Of a stretch of 64,000 nucleotides of DNA, positions 34,484 to 43,855 are shown one piece after another. The translations under genes and the position numbers were made by a program. The DNA lies in assembly GCA_038148895.1 (NCBI GenBank), contig JBBVGQ010000001.1. One strand, 5' to 3'. How positions within the stretch are numbered: position 1 is the stretch's first letter; every line of letters begins with the position of its first letter. This stretch comes from Tamlana sp038148895 (GTDB taxonomy: Bacteria > Bacteroidota > Bacteroidia > Flavobacteriales > Flavobacteriaceae). Under the pieces are notes generated by a model that worked only from the letters and a program-made list of their open reading frames with translations, was not told the origin of the DNA and did not search any database.

Positions 34484-37400
34484 TTAAAAATTTACATTTA
34501 GACCCAATGACAATATGGTTGGATTGGGAATGTTATCAACATTTGTTCTTTCTGGATCTGACCCTATGTAGTCCTTTGGAGTAAACCAGAATAAATTCTC
34601 ACCTTGAAAATACACTCTTAATCCAGTCATTCCTCCCCATTTACTTATCATGTCTTCAGGAAGCGAATAACCAAACTGAAGGTTTCTTATTTTGAAATAA
34701 GAGTTGTTTCTGTATAGATAATCTGAAACTCTTTGGTCGTTGAACGCCAATGACAACGATGGAATTGAAGACCCTGTATTTGTAGGAGTCCAAGCATCCA
34801 ACACACCAAGTCCTGCATTCTCTCTACCTTGAACAAAGTTATTCCAGAAAATATAAGGATCTTGTCCAATTCGTCCAGCTACGCCAGAGCCAAATACTGA
34901 AAAATCAAAGTTTTTGTAATTTAAGTCTACTCGGATACCGTACTCTAGATCAGGTAAAGTTGTTCCTAAAAAGTCTCTATCTTCAGGCCCAATGCTTCCG
35001 TTACCGTTCAGGTCTTGAAACTTCAACCCTCCAAGTCTAGCACCAACTTGTGTTGGACTAGAGTCTATATCTGCTTGACTCTGGAACAACCCTGCAGTTT
35101 TATACCCAAAAATTGAAAACTGAGAATGACCAATAATTGAATTATCTACAGTACCAGGATATGAAGACACCACCTCTTCTGGCAATTGAGTAATTTCATC
35201 TTTAAATGCACCAAAATTTGCTGATACTGTTAAAGACAAATCATTATTAAAGGTTTTTGAATATCCTAATGACAATTCCCAACCTCTAGTTTCTGTGGTT
35301 GCTCCGTTTAAAACTCGTTGTTGCCCTTCTCCAACTACAGATGCAATTGGTGGCGTTGTTAAAATGTCACTTGTTTCTCTTGTAAAGTAATCAAACGTAC
35401 CAATTACTTTATTGTCGAACAATGTGAAGTCAATACCAAAATTGTACTCTTTTGTTGTTTCCCATTTTAAACCTGAGTTTGCTGCTTGTATAGACACAAA
35501 ACCAGATGGCAAATTACCTGTATTTACACCATTCAGGTCATAAGCTGTACCAACATTCCAATAAGTATTGAAAAAGTTATTGTCTCCTGTAGCTTGCAAT
35601 TGGTTAGCACCGTATCTAGACTCGAATAAACCAAACCTAGCCACGTCTCCAATAGACTGGTTTCCTACCTCACCGTATCCCGCTCTTACTTTTAATGAGT
35701 TTACAATACTATTGTCTTTCCAAAAGTCTTCATTACTTAACCACCAACCTAATGTTGCGGCAGGAAAAACCCCATATCTGTTTTCTGCACCAAATCTTGA
35801 AGATCCATCGCGACGAAGTGTAAAAGATGCCAAATATCTATCTTCAAAAGCATAGTTTATTTTTCCAAACTGAGACAACAATCTACTTCCTGTTGATGAT
35901 CCCGAATTTGTTCTTGCCCCTGTAGCTGCGTTTAATTGGAAAAATGATTCAGACTCAACAGCAAATCCATCGGCTTGAGACAGAACCCTATTAAAATCAT
36001 CTTTAATAGATTCTGTACCTAATAAAACCCCAATCTTATGCTTGTCGTTTAAATTTAATTGGTAGTTCAAAGTATTGGTAAATATCAAACTAGTGAAGTT
36101 ATTTGAGTCTATAATTAACCTGTTATTACCTCTTGTAACAAAACCATTGTTTACTCTAGTTTCTATATCTTTTTTATTGTATGCTCCATAGTCTAATCCT
36201 AAACTAGTTCTAAAAGTTAGGTTTTCTATAATATCGTATTCGGCATAAATGTTTCCAAAAAATGTAGTTCTATCTGTATTGTCCCAACGGTTAAGGTACT
36301 GCATTAACAAGGGGTTATTTCTATCTGAATAACCAGCACCTAAAGGTCCCGCAAAATCGCCATTGGCATCATAAACCGGTAATGAAGGCACAAGTGTGAT
36401 GGCCAAACTTGGAATCCAAGCGCTACCAACATCCCTTGAGGCTAAGGTTTCATCGGATGTGGACATTTGTGTGTTAACGCCAGCCCTTAATTTGTTATTA
36501 AATAAACTGAAATTTGAATTTAACTTAGCAGAGATTCTTTCATATCCTGTATACTTTAAAATCCCAGTATTTTTTAAATGTCCGATGTTCAATAAATGAA
36601 AGGAGTTATCAGTGCCACCGGAAACAGATATTTCATTATTGTATACATAACCTGTTTCATAGGTTTCATCTTGCCAATCTGTATCTCCAGCAGGCACACT
36701 AGTGTCTCCACCTACATATGGCTGAACAGTTACACTATTTAATACCGGATTGTTAAAATCGCCATTCCAGTCAAAATCGTAAATTTCACCATAACCTGCA
36801 TTTGGATCAGCTCCATCGTTAACAGATGCTCTCCACAACACCTCTCCACGCTGTTGCGCGTTAAGCATATCGTATCGTTGTTTCTTTTCAGATAACATTG
36901 AGACGTTAGAATTAATGCTCACTTGGAATTTTTCTCCACCAGCAGCTTTTGCGCTATTTTTAGTAGTTACAACAATAACACCGTTACCTGCTCGCGCTCC
37001 ATAAAGTGAAGACGCCGATGCATCTTTAAGTACTTGAACAGACTCAATTGAACTTGGGTTTATACTCGCAAAAACCTCTTGTCTTACTGTTGGCACACCA
37101 TCAATAACATATAAAGGATCGTTGTTACCTAAAGTGGTTGCACCTCGAATTAAAATGCTGTTGCTTATTCCTGTTGGGTCTCCATTCTTTTGAATGAACA
37201 ACCCTGGAACACGGCCTTGTAACCCTTGAATAGCACTACCAGAACTCATGCTTACGCCTTCAGTGGCACCAAGCTCCACTACCGTAATTGCTCCAGTAAC
37301 ATCTACTTTTCGTTCTCTGGAGTAACCTGTTACCACAATTTCATCGAGTGCAGCGGCATCAACCATCATAACAACATTAATAACAGTTTGGTTGTCGATT

Positions 37401-37645
37401 GCTATTTCTTGTGTTGCATATCCCACATAGCTAAAAATTAATGTGGCATTGGGATCAACATCATCGAAGGTGTAATTACCATCAAAATCTGTTGCTGTTC
37501 CTGTGCTGGTTCCAGCTACCAGAACTGACACCCCAGGCAAAGGCATACCATCATCTTGGCCCGTAACGGTACCACTAACTTGTCCTTGTGCCCAAATACA
37601 GACTAGGGCAAACAATGACGAAAAAAATAGTTTTTTTAATTTCAT
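34484..37645 (-). CDS. SusC/RagA-family TonB-dependent outer-membrane transporter
   Basis: The 1053-residue receptor imports oligosaccharides across the outer membrane. It has a signal peptide (1-21), a carboxypeptidase-regulatory-like domain (about 24-98, VSGTVTGQDDGMPLPGVSV), the SusC signature ALDEIVVTGYSRERKVDVTGA near 102-122, a plug domain (about 120-235, including SSASLYGARAGNGVIVVTTK-type motif) and a 22-strand barrel ending in an aromatic-rich C-terminus ...LGLNVNF. It pairs with the SusD gene 13 bp downstream. TonB energy may come from the transducers at 15.4-17.1 kb or from others. Confidence 0.95.
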   Translation of the reverse strand: MKLKKLFFSSLFALVCIWAQGQVSGTVTGQDDGMPLPGVSVLVAGTSTGTATDFDGNYTFDDVDPNATLIFSYVGYATQEIAIDNQTVINVVMMVDAAALDEIVVTGYSRERKVDVTGAITVVELGATEGVSMSSGSAIQGLQGRVPGLFIQKNGDPTGISNSILIRGATTLGNNDPLYVIDGVPTVRQEVFASINPSSIESVQVLKDASASSLYGARAGNGVIVVTTKNSAKAAGGEKFQVSINSNVSMLSEKKQRYDMLNAQQRGEVLWRASVNDGADPNAGYGEIYDFDWNGDFNNPVLNSVTVQPYVGGDTSVPAGDTDWQDETYETGYVYNNEISVSGGTDNSFHLLNIGHLKNTGILKYTGYERISAKLNSNFSLFNNKLRAGVNTQMSTSDETLASRDVGSAWIPSLAITLVPSLPVYDANGDFAGPLGAGYSDRNNPLLMQYLNRWDNTDRTTFFGNIYAEYDIIENLTFRTSLGLDYGAYNKKDIETRVNNGFVTRGNNRLIIDSNNFTSLIFTNTLNYQLNLNDKHKIGVLLGTESIKDDFNRVLSQADGFAVESESFFQLNAATGARTNSGSSTGSRLLSQFGKINYAFEDRYLASFTLRRDGSSRFGAENRYGVFPAATLGWWLSNEDFWKDNSIVNSLKVRAGYGEVGNQSIGDVARFGLFESRYGANQLQATGDNNFFNTYWNVGTAYDLNGVNTGNLPSGFVSIQAANSGLKWETTKEYNFGIDFTLFDNKVIGTFDYFTRETSDILTTPPIASVVGEGQQRVLNGATTETRGWELSLGYSKTFNNDLSLTVSANFGAFKDEITQLPEEVVSSYPGTVDNSIIGHSQFSIFGYKTAGLFQSQADIDSSPTQVGARLGGLKFQDLNGNGSIGPEDRDFLGTTLPDLEYGIRVDLNYKNFDFSVFGSGVAGRIGQDPYIFWNNFVQGRENAGLGVLDAWTPTNTGSSIPSLSLAFNDQRVSDYLYRNNSYFKIRNLQFGYSLPEDMISKWGGMTGLRVYFQGENLFWFTPKDYIGSDPERTNVDNIPNPTILSLGLNVNF

Positions 37646-37657
37646 GATTAATTTAAT

Positions 37658-39265
37658 TTAGTTGAACTTTAGTTTATTTATTTCAATAGTTTCAAGAATA
37701 AATTCTTGTTTTTTGGGTGATATACTCATTTGGGTAAATGGCGCATTAGGAAAAAATATTTCTGTCATTACTGTTTCTCCGTCATCATAAAACAACTCGA
37801 TAGATGTCTTATCTAACAAGATTGTTCCTGTCAGCTTACTTTTCGTTGATGTTCTTTTTGCAACGGAAACTTTATTGGCAAACTTTTCCTCAAAATCAGT
37901 TTTTCCAGAATTTTTGCGATTAATGAAGTATGTATTGTTGGTATGATCGAAACCAAATAGCAATTCATCTCCCTCATTATTATAGAGTTTGTATGTAAAT
38001 GAACCATCTTTTAAATCTGAAATACTAAACTTTATTTCAGAACTTGATAAATCAATACCAGTAGATCCTATTAGGTTGGTTTCTTCCTTAATTTGAATAT
38101 TTTCGTCTTTAAACTTTGACCCTCTATAGCTTTCTAATTCGCTAACTGGATTAAACAATAATCTATATCCAGATTCATTTTTTTGAAGTTTTATATTTCT
38201 TGCAACAGTCATAGCGCTTCTCCACTTTTCGGTGGGCACTTTTTGCGCATAGTCCCAATTGGACATCCAACCTATCATAAGTTTACTGCCATCTTTTTTT
38301 GTGGCATTAGACCATGTTACGCCAGCGTAGTTATCCCTACCAAAATCTATCCAGTAGTTGTGCTCCTTGGTTAAACTAGCTTCAAACTCTTTATCCATAG
38401 TGAACTTAGTGCCGTCAAAATCCCCAACAAAATATTGAGTTGCCGAACCACCATTTGGCCCACCTGGATTTATACTTACAAACAGAATCCATTTAGACTC
38501 ATCCGAACCTATTACTGGAAGTTCAAATAGGTCTGGGCATTCCCAAACACCTCCATGTCCTCCAATTCCTTTTCCAAAATCTGAAAGTAAATTCCATTTT
38601 TTTAAATCCTTAGAATCATAAAACATGATTTTGTCTCCTGCGGCCAAAACCATAACCCACTTATTTCTTTTCTCATCCCAAGTAACTTTTGGGTCTCTAA
38701 AATCTTGGATGCTATCATTATCTATAACTGGATTGTGTTCAAACTTTGTAAATGTTCGTCCTTCATCATTACTATAGGCAATGCTTTGTGTTTGCTTCCA
38801 ATTGTCATTTCCCAATTCTTTCGAACTGGTATACATAGCCACAATAGGGATAGCCTTTTCTGTTTCACCCAGCCCAGAACTGTTGCTTATATCCACCACA
38901 GCACTTCCTGAAAATATGGTACCCAACTCATCCGGATAAATGGCTATTGGTTGCTCTGCCCAAGTAATCATGTCTGTACTGATGGCATGACCCCAATGCA
39001 TGGGGCCCCAAACATTGCTATCGGGATGATATTGAAAGTACAAATGATAATACCCGTTGTAATAAAACATACCGTTGGGGTCGTTCATCCAATTAGTCTT
39101 GGGAGTAAAATGAAAATTAGGGCGGTAAAGTTCTTCTTCTGTGTAAGCTTGTTTTACCTCCTGATTTGTAACAACTTGTTTCGATTCATTGGAGTTTTTA
39201 CAGCCCATTAAAACAAGCAGTAAAAAGCACGTAAAAAATAAGTTTCTGTAATTATTAGTTTTCAT
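37658..39265 (-). CDS. GH32 beta-fructosidase (invertase/levanase/inulinase-type), lipoprotein
   Basis: The 535-residue retaining enzyme hydrolyses beta-fructosyl bonds in sucrose, raffinose or fructans. A lipoprotein signal (LVLMGC, Cys22) anchors it to a membrane. The five-bladed propeller (about 50-365) contains NDPNG (61-65, nucleophile Asp62), RDP (190-192, transition-state stabiliser Asp191) and WECPD (acid/base Glu242). A C-terminal beta-sandwich (about 380-535) follows. All three catalytic residues are present. Sequence alone does not distinguish exo-levanase, inulinase and invertase. Confidence 0.94.
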   Translation of the reverse strand: MKTNNYRNLFFTCFLLLVLMGCKNSNESKQVVTNQEVKQAYTEEELYRPNFHFTPKTNWMNDPNGMFYYNGYYHLYFQYHPDSNVWGPMHWGHAISTDMITWAEQPIAIYPDELGTIFSGSAVVDISNSSGLGETEKAIPIVAMYTSSKELGNDNWKQTQSIAYSNDEGRTFTKFEHNPVIDNDSIQDFRDPKVTWDEKRNKWVMVLAAGDKIMFYDSKDLKKWNLLSDFGKGIGGHGGVWECPDLFELPVIGSDESKWILFVSINPGGPNGGSATQYFVGDFDGTKFTMDKEFEASLTKEHNYWIDFGRDNYAGVTWSNATKKDGSKLMIGWMSNWDYAQKVPTEKWRSAMTVARNIKLQKNESGYRLLFNPVSELESYRGSKFKDENIQIKEETNLIGSTGIDLSSSEIKFSISDLKDGSFTYKLYNNEGDELLFGFDHTNNTYFINRKNSGKTDFEEKFANKVSVAKRTSTKSKLTGTILLDKTSIELFYDDGETVMTEIFFPNAPFTQMSISPKKQEFILETIEINKLKFN

Positions 39266-39290
39266 TTTTTAATTTAGTTTATGGTGTTGG

Positions 39291-40610
39291 TTATTTTTTT
39301 ATTAGTTTTTTACTTAAATCTTCAAGCGACACTCCTTTTGTTTCGGGCATCATAAAAATGACGAAGAAAAGCTGCAGAACCATCATTAAGGCAAAGAACA
39401 GAAATACCATTCCCGCACCAATACTTGAAAAAAGTGCTGGCACTAAAGAAGGGACAACTGCAGCCAAAACCCAATGCACAGAACTACCAAATGACTGGCC
39501 GGCTCCTCTTAAATGGTTGGGAAATATTTCTGAAATAAACACCCAGATTACGGTACCTTGCCCAATGGCATGGGCTGCTATGAACATAAATAGGAATATG
39601 GGCACTGAACTTCCTTCCCACTTCAAAAAGAATGCTGCCGATACTAAAGACAGTGATATGATGTATCCAAATGAACATATATACATTAACTGCTTTCTGC
39701 CCAATCTGTCAATTAAAACAATACCTAATAAAGTGAAAAGCATATTGGTTACCCCAACACCAATACTACTCAATAATGCTGAGCTTTCGCCCAAACCAGC
39801 TTCTTCAAGAATTCTAGGTGCATAATATAAAAGGGCATTAATACCTGACAATTGATTAAAAAATGCAATTAAAAAAGCAAGTATTAAGGGGAATCTGTAT
39901 TTTTTAAGGAAAATATTTTCATTGGGCACTGTGTTGTCCATTTCATCCTTTATTTCAATCATTAATTTTTCTGGATCTAAATCTGGATTGATGATTTTTA
40001 AAACCGCTTTGGCCTCATCGTTTTTAAATTTAGTAAGTAGCCATCTTGGGCTTTTAGGAATACTCAGAGCAAAAAGCGTATAAATAGCAGCGGGAAACGC
40101 TTCGATACCTACCATCCAACGCCATGCATTTTCTCCTATACCGTTAAGCATGTAGTTAGAGAAGAATGCTATTAAAATACCAAAAACAATATTAAATTGG
40201 TATAGGCCTACCAACTTGCCCCTATCTTTTGCAGGTGCAATTTCAGATATATAAGCTGGTGCCGCAATGGTAGAAGCACCTACTCCTAAACCTCCAATAA
40301 ACCTAAAAAAGGCAAAAGTCCATGGGTCGTTTGCCAATGCAGAACCAATTGCCGATACTGTATATAGTACGCCAATCCATACCAATGTTTTTTTACGGCC
40401 TAACTTGTTAGTAGGAATCCCTCCAAAAAAAGCACCTACAACAGTACCCCATAAGGCCATTCCAATAACAACAACACCATGAAATACATTAGAACTGTTC
40501 CATATAAGTTGTAGTTTTTTTTCTGCTCCCGATATAACAACGGTATCAAATCCAAATAAGAAGCCGGCTAGTGCGGCGGTAATAGACCAGATTAATATCT
40601 TTTTATTCAT
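39291..40610 (-). CDS. Sugar-porter family MFS transporter
   Basis: The 439-residue inner-membrane symporter has 12 helices and full sugar-porter signatures: GFDTVVISGA in helix 1, LGRKKTL between helices 2 and 3, IPKSPRWLL after helix 6, FNQLSGINALLYYAPRIL in helix 7, DRLGRKQLM and the final PETKGVSLEDL. It probably takes up fructose, or sucrose/glucose, from the periplasm. It is the first gene of the utilisation operon and is preceded by the putative operator and promoter at 40636-40701. Confidence 0.93.
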   Translation of the reverse strand: MNKKILIWSITAALAGFLFGFDTVVISGAEKKLQLIWNSSNVFHGVVVIGMALWGTVVGAFFGGIPTNKLGRKKTLVWIGVLYTVSAIGSALANDPWTFAFFRFIGGLGVGASTIAAPAYISEIAPAKDRGKLVGLYQFNIVFGILIAFFSNYMLNGIGENAWRWMVGIEAFPAAIYTLFALSIPKSPRWLLTKFKNDEAKAVLKIINPDLDPEKLMIEIKDEMDNTVPNENIFLKKYRFPLILAFLIAFFNQLSGINALLYYAPRILEEAGLGESSALLSSIGVGVTNMLFTLLGIVLIDRLGRKQLMYICSFGYIISLSLVSAAFFLKWEGSSVPIFLFMFIAAHAIGQGTVIWVFISEIFPNHLRGAGQSFGSSVHWVLAAVVPSLVPALFSSIGAGMVFLFFALMMVLQLFFVIFMMPETKGVSLEDLSKKLIKK

Positions 40611-40635
40611 GTGGTGGCATTTAGTTTAGACAATT

Positions 40636-40643
40636 GCAAGGTA
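40636..40643 (-). promoter_or_regulatory. Putative -7 box of the utilisation operon
   Basis: The minus strand reads TACCTTGC, close to TAnnTTTG, 26 bp before the MFS start. A proper -33 TTG is missing, as expected for an activator-dependent promoter; the direct repeat lies 27 bp upstream. Confidence 0.35.
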
Positions 40644-40670
40644 GATTGAAAGGCGAATCTTGAATTTTAG

Positions 40671-40701
40671 ATTTGTTTCAATAAGTTATGAATTTGTTCA
40701 A
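40671..40701 (-). promoter_or_regulatory. Direct-repeat operator candidate for the hybrid two-component regulator
   Basis: ATTTGTTTCAA (40671-40681) and ATTTGTTCAA (40692-40701) repeat with a 21-bp period, two helical turns. That geometry suits paired AraC-type DNA-binding domains docking on one face of DNA upstream of the promoter. It lies 61-91 bp before the MFS start codon. Confidence 0.45.
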
Positions 40702-41003
40702 AACTAATTTTTACAACACAAATAGCTTATTTTCAGTTAGTTAAAAATATTGCATAGATTTCATTAAATCCATTTATACAGAAATTGTTACATAAAAGTT
40801 TAAAATTGATTCATCATAGTGCAACTCTATAATTGCGATTATGACAAAAAACAGTTCGTACTATTAGAAATTTAAAAATTTTAAAAGCTTAAAACTTAAA
40901 ATAACCCAAGAATTTAACATCCAACCGAATGAAATAAATTAAAGAATCAAGAGATTTAACCTGTTTATATTTCATGGGATAAGAATAGAAGGAATAAAGA
41001 ATA

Positions 41004-43751
41004 TTAATGCTTGTCTCGATAGGCTTTCGGAGACATATTGTACTTGTTTTTAAAACTTGTAGAAAAATAGTTAGGTGAAGAAAAGCCTGTTGCATACGCA
41101 ATTTCAGAAATCGTTAATGTTGATTCATCCAAAAGTGCCTTGGCCTTTTCCAATCGGATATTTTGAATGTAATCACTTATGTTAACCCCTAAAATAGCTT
41201 TCATTTTTCGGTATAGTTGCACCCTTGAAATACTCAATTCGTCCGCCAATTGTTCTACAGAAAAATTAGAATTATCTAAGTTTTCATTAATGTATTTATT
41301 GATGTTTGCAATAAAATCTTGCTCAAACAGCCCAAAGTTATGCTCTGTATCCAGTTTATAAACATTGTTGACATAATAATAGCGCAATTTCTCCCTGTTA
41401 TATAACAATGATTTTACAGATTGAAGCAAAATAGCATAGCTAAAAGGTTTTGTCAAATAAAGGTCTGCACCAGATTGCAATCCTTGAATGTAAGACTCTT
41501 TGTTATTTAATGATGTTAGGATAATATTTGGAATGTGAGAGGTTCTAAGGTCGTTCTTCAAGGTTTTACAAATTTCAAAACCACTAATATCAGCTAAATT
41601 TACATCACAAATAATTATGTCGGGTACAAGCTCTATAGCCTTTTCAATACCATCAGACCCATCTGAAAAATAAACCTGATACTCCGTACCCAGCTTCCCC
41701 TTTAAATACTTTACCAAATCTGGATTGTCTTCAATCAATAAAATGGAATAACGCTCATCTTCATTGCCAATCTTTTCCTTACTAAAAGTTTCATCTTCAA
41801 AATCTTCATCAAAATTCAAGATAGAATCGTCTATAATATCGGGTTCATATACAATCTCTTCAGTGCTTAAATGGGCATTTCCTTTATACAGCTTAATAAT
41901 AAACTCAGCACCGTGTTTTGACTGTACTTCAATGTTTCCCTTATGCAGCTCAACAAACTCTTTAGAGAGATGAAGCCCAATGCCAGAACTTGCTTTATTG
42001 TTATTTGAACCTTGATAGAATGCTTTAAACACGTTGCTTAATTCACTATTGGGAATACCAATTCCAGAATCCTTAAAATGAATTTTTACAAAATTAGTTT
42101 CAAATTCATCAACGATTTCAATACTGATGGAACCATTGTTTGGCGTAAATTTAAAAGCGTTGGATAGTAGGTTGAAATATACTTTATCCATAAGGTTTCT
42201 GTCTATAAATACTTTTAAATCTTCATTGTTGGATTTAATGGAAAAATTAATGTTTCGCTTCAAGGCTTCTCGCTCAAAATCTTTAAAAATTAAATTTGAA
42301 AACTCAAATAAATTGGTCTCAGAAGCTTTTAAAATGAACTTTCTGTCCTCAATTTTTCTGAAGTCCAATAACTGATTAATCAAACGTAAAAGGCGCTTGG
42401 AATTATTAAAAATCAGAGCTACTTCCCTTAATAATTTGCTATCTCGCAAAACTTTGTTTTCAGACAAAGACTCTATGGATGATAAAATAAGGGTGATTGG
42501 TGTTTTAAATTCATGTGATAGCCCCGTAAAGAAATTAACCTTTGCCTCGTTACTTTTTTTAACCTCTTCTGCTATTTTTCGAATTTGATTTCTTTGAATG
42601 GTTATCTTTCTGTTTTGCAATTCTAACTCACGCTTCTTCTTTTTAAGGTTGAAAGTTGAATAAATACTATATGTTCCCAGTAAAATGCTCGTGATCAACA
42701 AACCCAATAAAAGTTTTAAAATGGTTGTTTGGGTAGAGTAGGTTTCTTGTTGTTGCTTTATTTTTATCTGTTGGTTTTCTATATCAATTTGATGCTGAAT
42801 AATTTTATCGAACTGATCTTTCATTATTTCAGCATTCCTTGAATCTATGACCGTAGTACCCAAAATATTATTTTTGGGCACCTTTTCGGCATTCAAAATT
42901 TTCATTGCCAACCTAATGGCCTCGTCACCACCTGTAGGATATAATATGGTTGCCAAAAGCACGTGTTCTTCAACCAATTGAATACCTCCGTTTGGGCCCG
43001 GCAAACCATCAACCCCAATAAACCCTATTGAGTCCTGAAGCCCTTTTTCTTTGGCTATTTCCCAAGCACCCAAAGCCATTCTATCATTATGGGCAAATAT
43101 ATAATCAACGTCTTTTATGTTTTCTAAAGCATTTTTTAGGCTATCTTCTATAGAGTAGCTTTCCCAATTACTTTCAATTGTTTTTATAACCTTTAAGTTA
43201 TCTGTTTTTTTTACGATGTTATTAAACCCTAAACTGCGTTCAAGTGCGGGTGAAGAACCTGGCAACCCTTTAATTTCAATTATATTTTTAGGTCCATTTG
43301 AGATAGAAGCGAGGTAGTTACCCACATTGTTTCCAACTTGGTAATTATCGCCCCCCAAATATGCGGTGTAATATTGGCCTTCAATTTTCCTGTCTACAAT
43401 CAGCACAGGAATACCAGATTTATAGGCCTTTTCAACAATAGGAGTAATGGGTTGCGATTTAACCGGAGAAACTATTAAAACATCAACACCCTTTTCAATT
43501 AGCTGTTCAATATCCTGAATTTGCTTTTCAACATTGTCTTCACCATCAAGAATAGTGAGCTTTACATTAGGGTAAAAATTGGTTTGTATTTGCATGGACT
43601 GGTTCATGGCCTTTCGCCATTCGTCATTAAATCCTGTTTGGGCAAAACCAATGGTGTACTTTTTGCCTTCCTCATCACTACATGAAAAATTAAAGACGAG
43701 TAACAAATAGAGCATTGGCCAAAACCAACCATGAAGATTTTTAATATCCAT
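41004..43751 (-). CDS. Hybrid two-component system regulator (HTCS) with sugar-binding sensor
   Basis: The 915-residue one-protein regulator has: N-terminal anchor (about 8-24); periplasmic ribose-binding-type sensor (about 31-315, with PVKSQPITPIVEKAYKSGIP and AHNDRMALGAW); membrane helix (about 343-364); histidine kinase with phospho-His413 (LSHEFKTPI) and ATP-binding motifs NLLSNAFKFTP, DSGIGIP and SSGIGLHLSKEF; receiver (about 667-785, phospho-Asp716, Lys768); AraC-type HTH (about 812-915). The periplasmic-binding-protein sensor is the type of B. thetaiotaomicron BT1754, a fructose sensor, rather than the beta-propeller sensors of most HTCS. It probably activates the adjacent operon. Confidence 0.93.
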   Translation of the reverse strand: MDIKNLHGWFWPMLYLLLVFNFSCSDEEGKKYTIGFAQTGFNDEWRKAMNQSMQIQTNFYPNVKLTILDGEDNVEKQIQDIEQLIEKGVDVLIVSPVKSQPITPIVEKAYKSGIPVLIVDRKIEGQYYTAYLGGDNYQVGNNVGNYLASISNGPKNIIEIKGLPGSSPALERSLGFNNIVKKTDNLKVIKTIESNWESYSIEDSLKNALENIKDVDYIFAHNDRMALGAWEIAKEKGLQDSIGFIGVDGLPGPNGGIQLVEEHVLLATILYPTGGDEAIRLAMKILNAEKVPKNNILGTTVIDSRNAEIMKDQFDKIIQHQIDIENQQIKIKQQQETYSTQTTILKLLLGLLITSILLGTYSIYSTFNLKKKKRELELQNRKITIQRNQIRKIAEEVKKSNEAKVNFFTGLSHEFKTPITLILSSIESLSENKVLRDSKLLREVALIFNNSKRLLRLINQLLDFRKIEDRKFILKASETNLFEFSNLIFKDFEREALKRNINFSIKSNNEDLKVFIDRNLMDKVYFNLLSNAFKFTPNNGSISIEIVDEFETNFVKIHFKDSGIGIPNSELSNVFKAFYQGSNNNKASSGIGLHLSKEFVELHKGNIEVQSKHGAEFIIKLYKGNAHLSTEEIVYEPDIIDDSILNFDEDFEDETFSKEKIGNEDERYSILLIEDNPDLVKYLKGKLGTEYQVYFSDGSDGIEKAIELVPDIIICDVNLADISGFEICKTLKNDLRTSHIPNIILTSLNNKESYIQGLQSGADLYLTKPFSYAILLQSVKSLLYNREKLRYYYVNNVYKLDTEHNFGLFEQDFIANINKYINENLDNSNFSVEQLADELSISRVQLYRKMKAILGVNISDYIQNIRLEKAKALLDESTLTISEIAYATGFSSPNYFSTSFKNKYNMSPKAYRDKH

Positions 43752-43855
43752 GAAAAATTTAATAGTCTAGTTTAGAAATTAATTGGAAGATAATCATTTC
43801 TGTTAAAAATATATTCCTATTCTAAACTATTCGAATTTAAGTGTAACGAAAATTG

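Larger units (their letters stand above)
40611..41003. other. Intergenic control region of the utilisation operon
   Basis: The 393-bp AT-rich stretch between the regulator gene and the MFS gene is the only gene-free interval above 300 bp in the window. It holds a -7-like box and a 21-bp-period direct repeat near the MFS gene. The remainder (about 40,700-41,000) shows no convincing ORF, RNA gene or strong terminator. Confidence 0.6.

Noticed and set aside
43768..43829. Inverted repeat TAGTTTAGAA / TTCTAAACTA upstream of the hybrid regulator gene
   Set aside because: The arms are 10 bp, AT-rich and 42 bp apart with no promoter motif between; chance is a sufficient explanation without comparative data.
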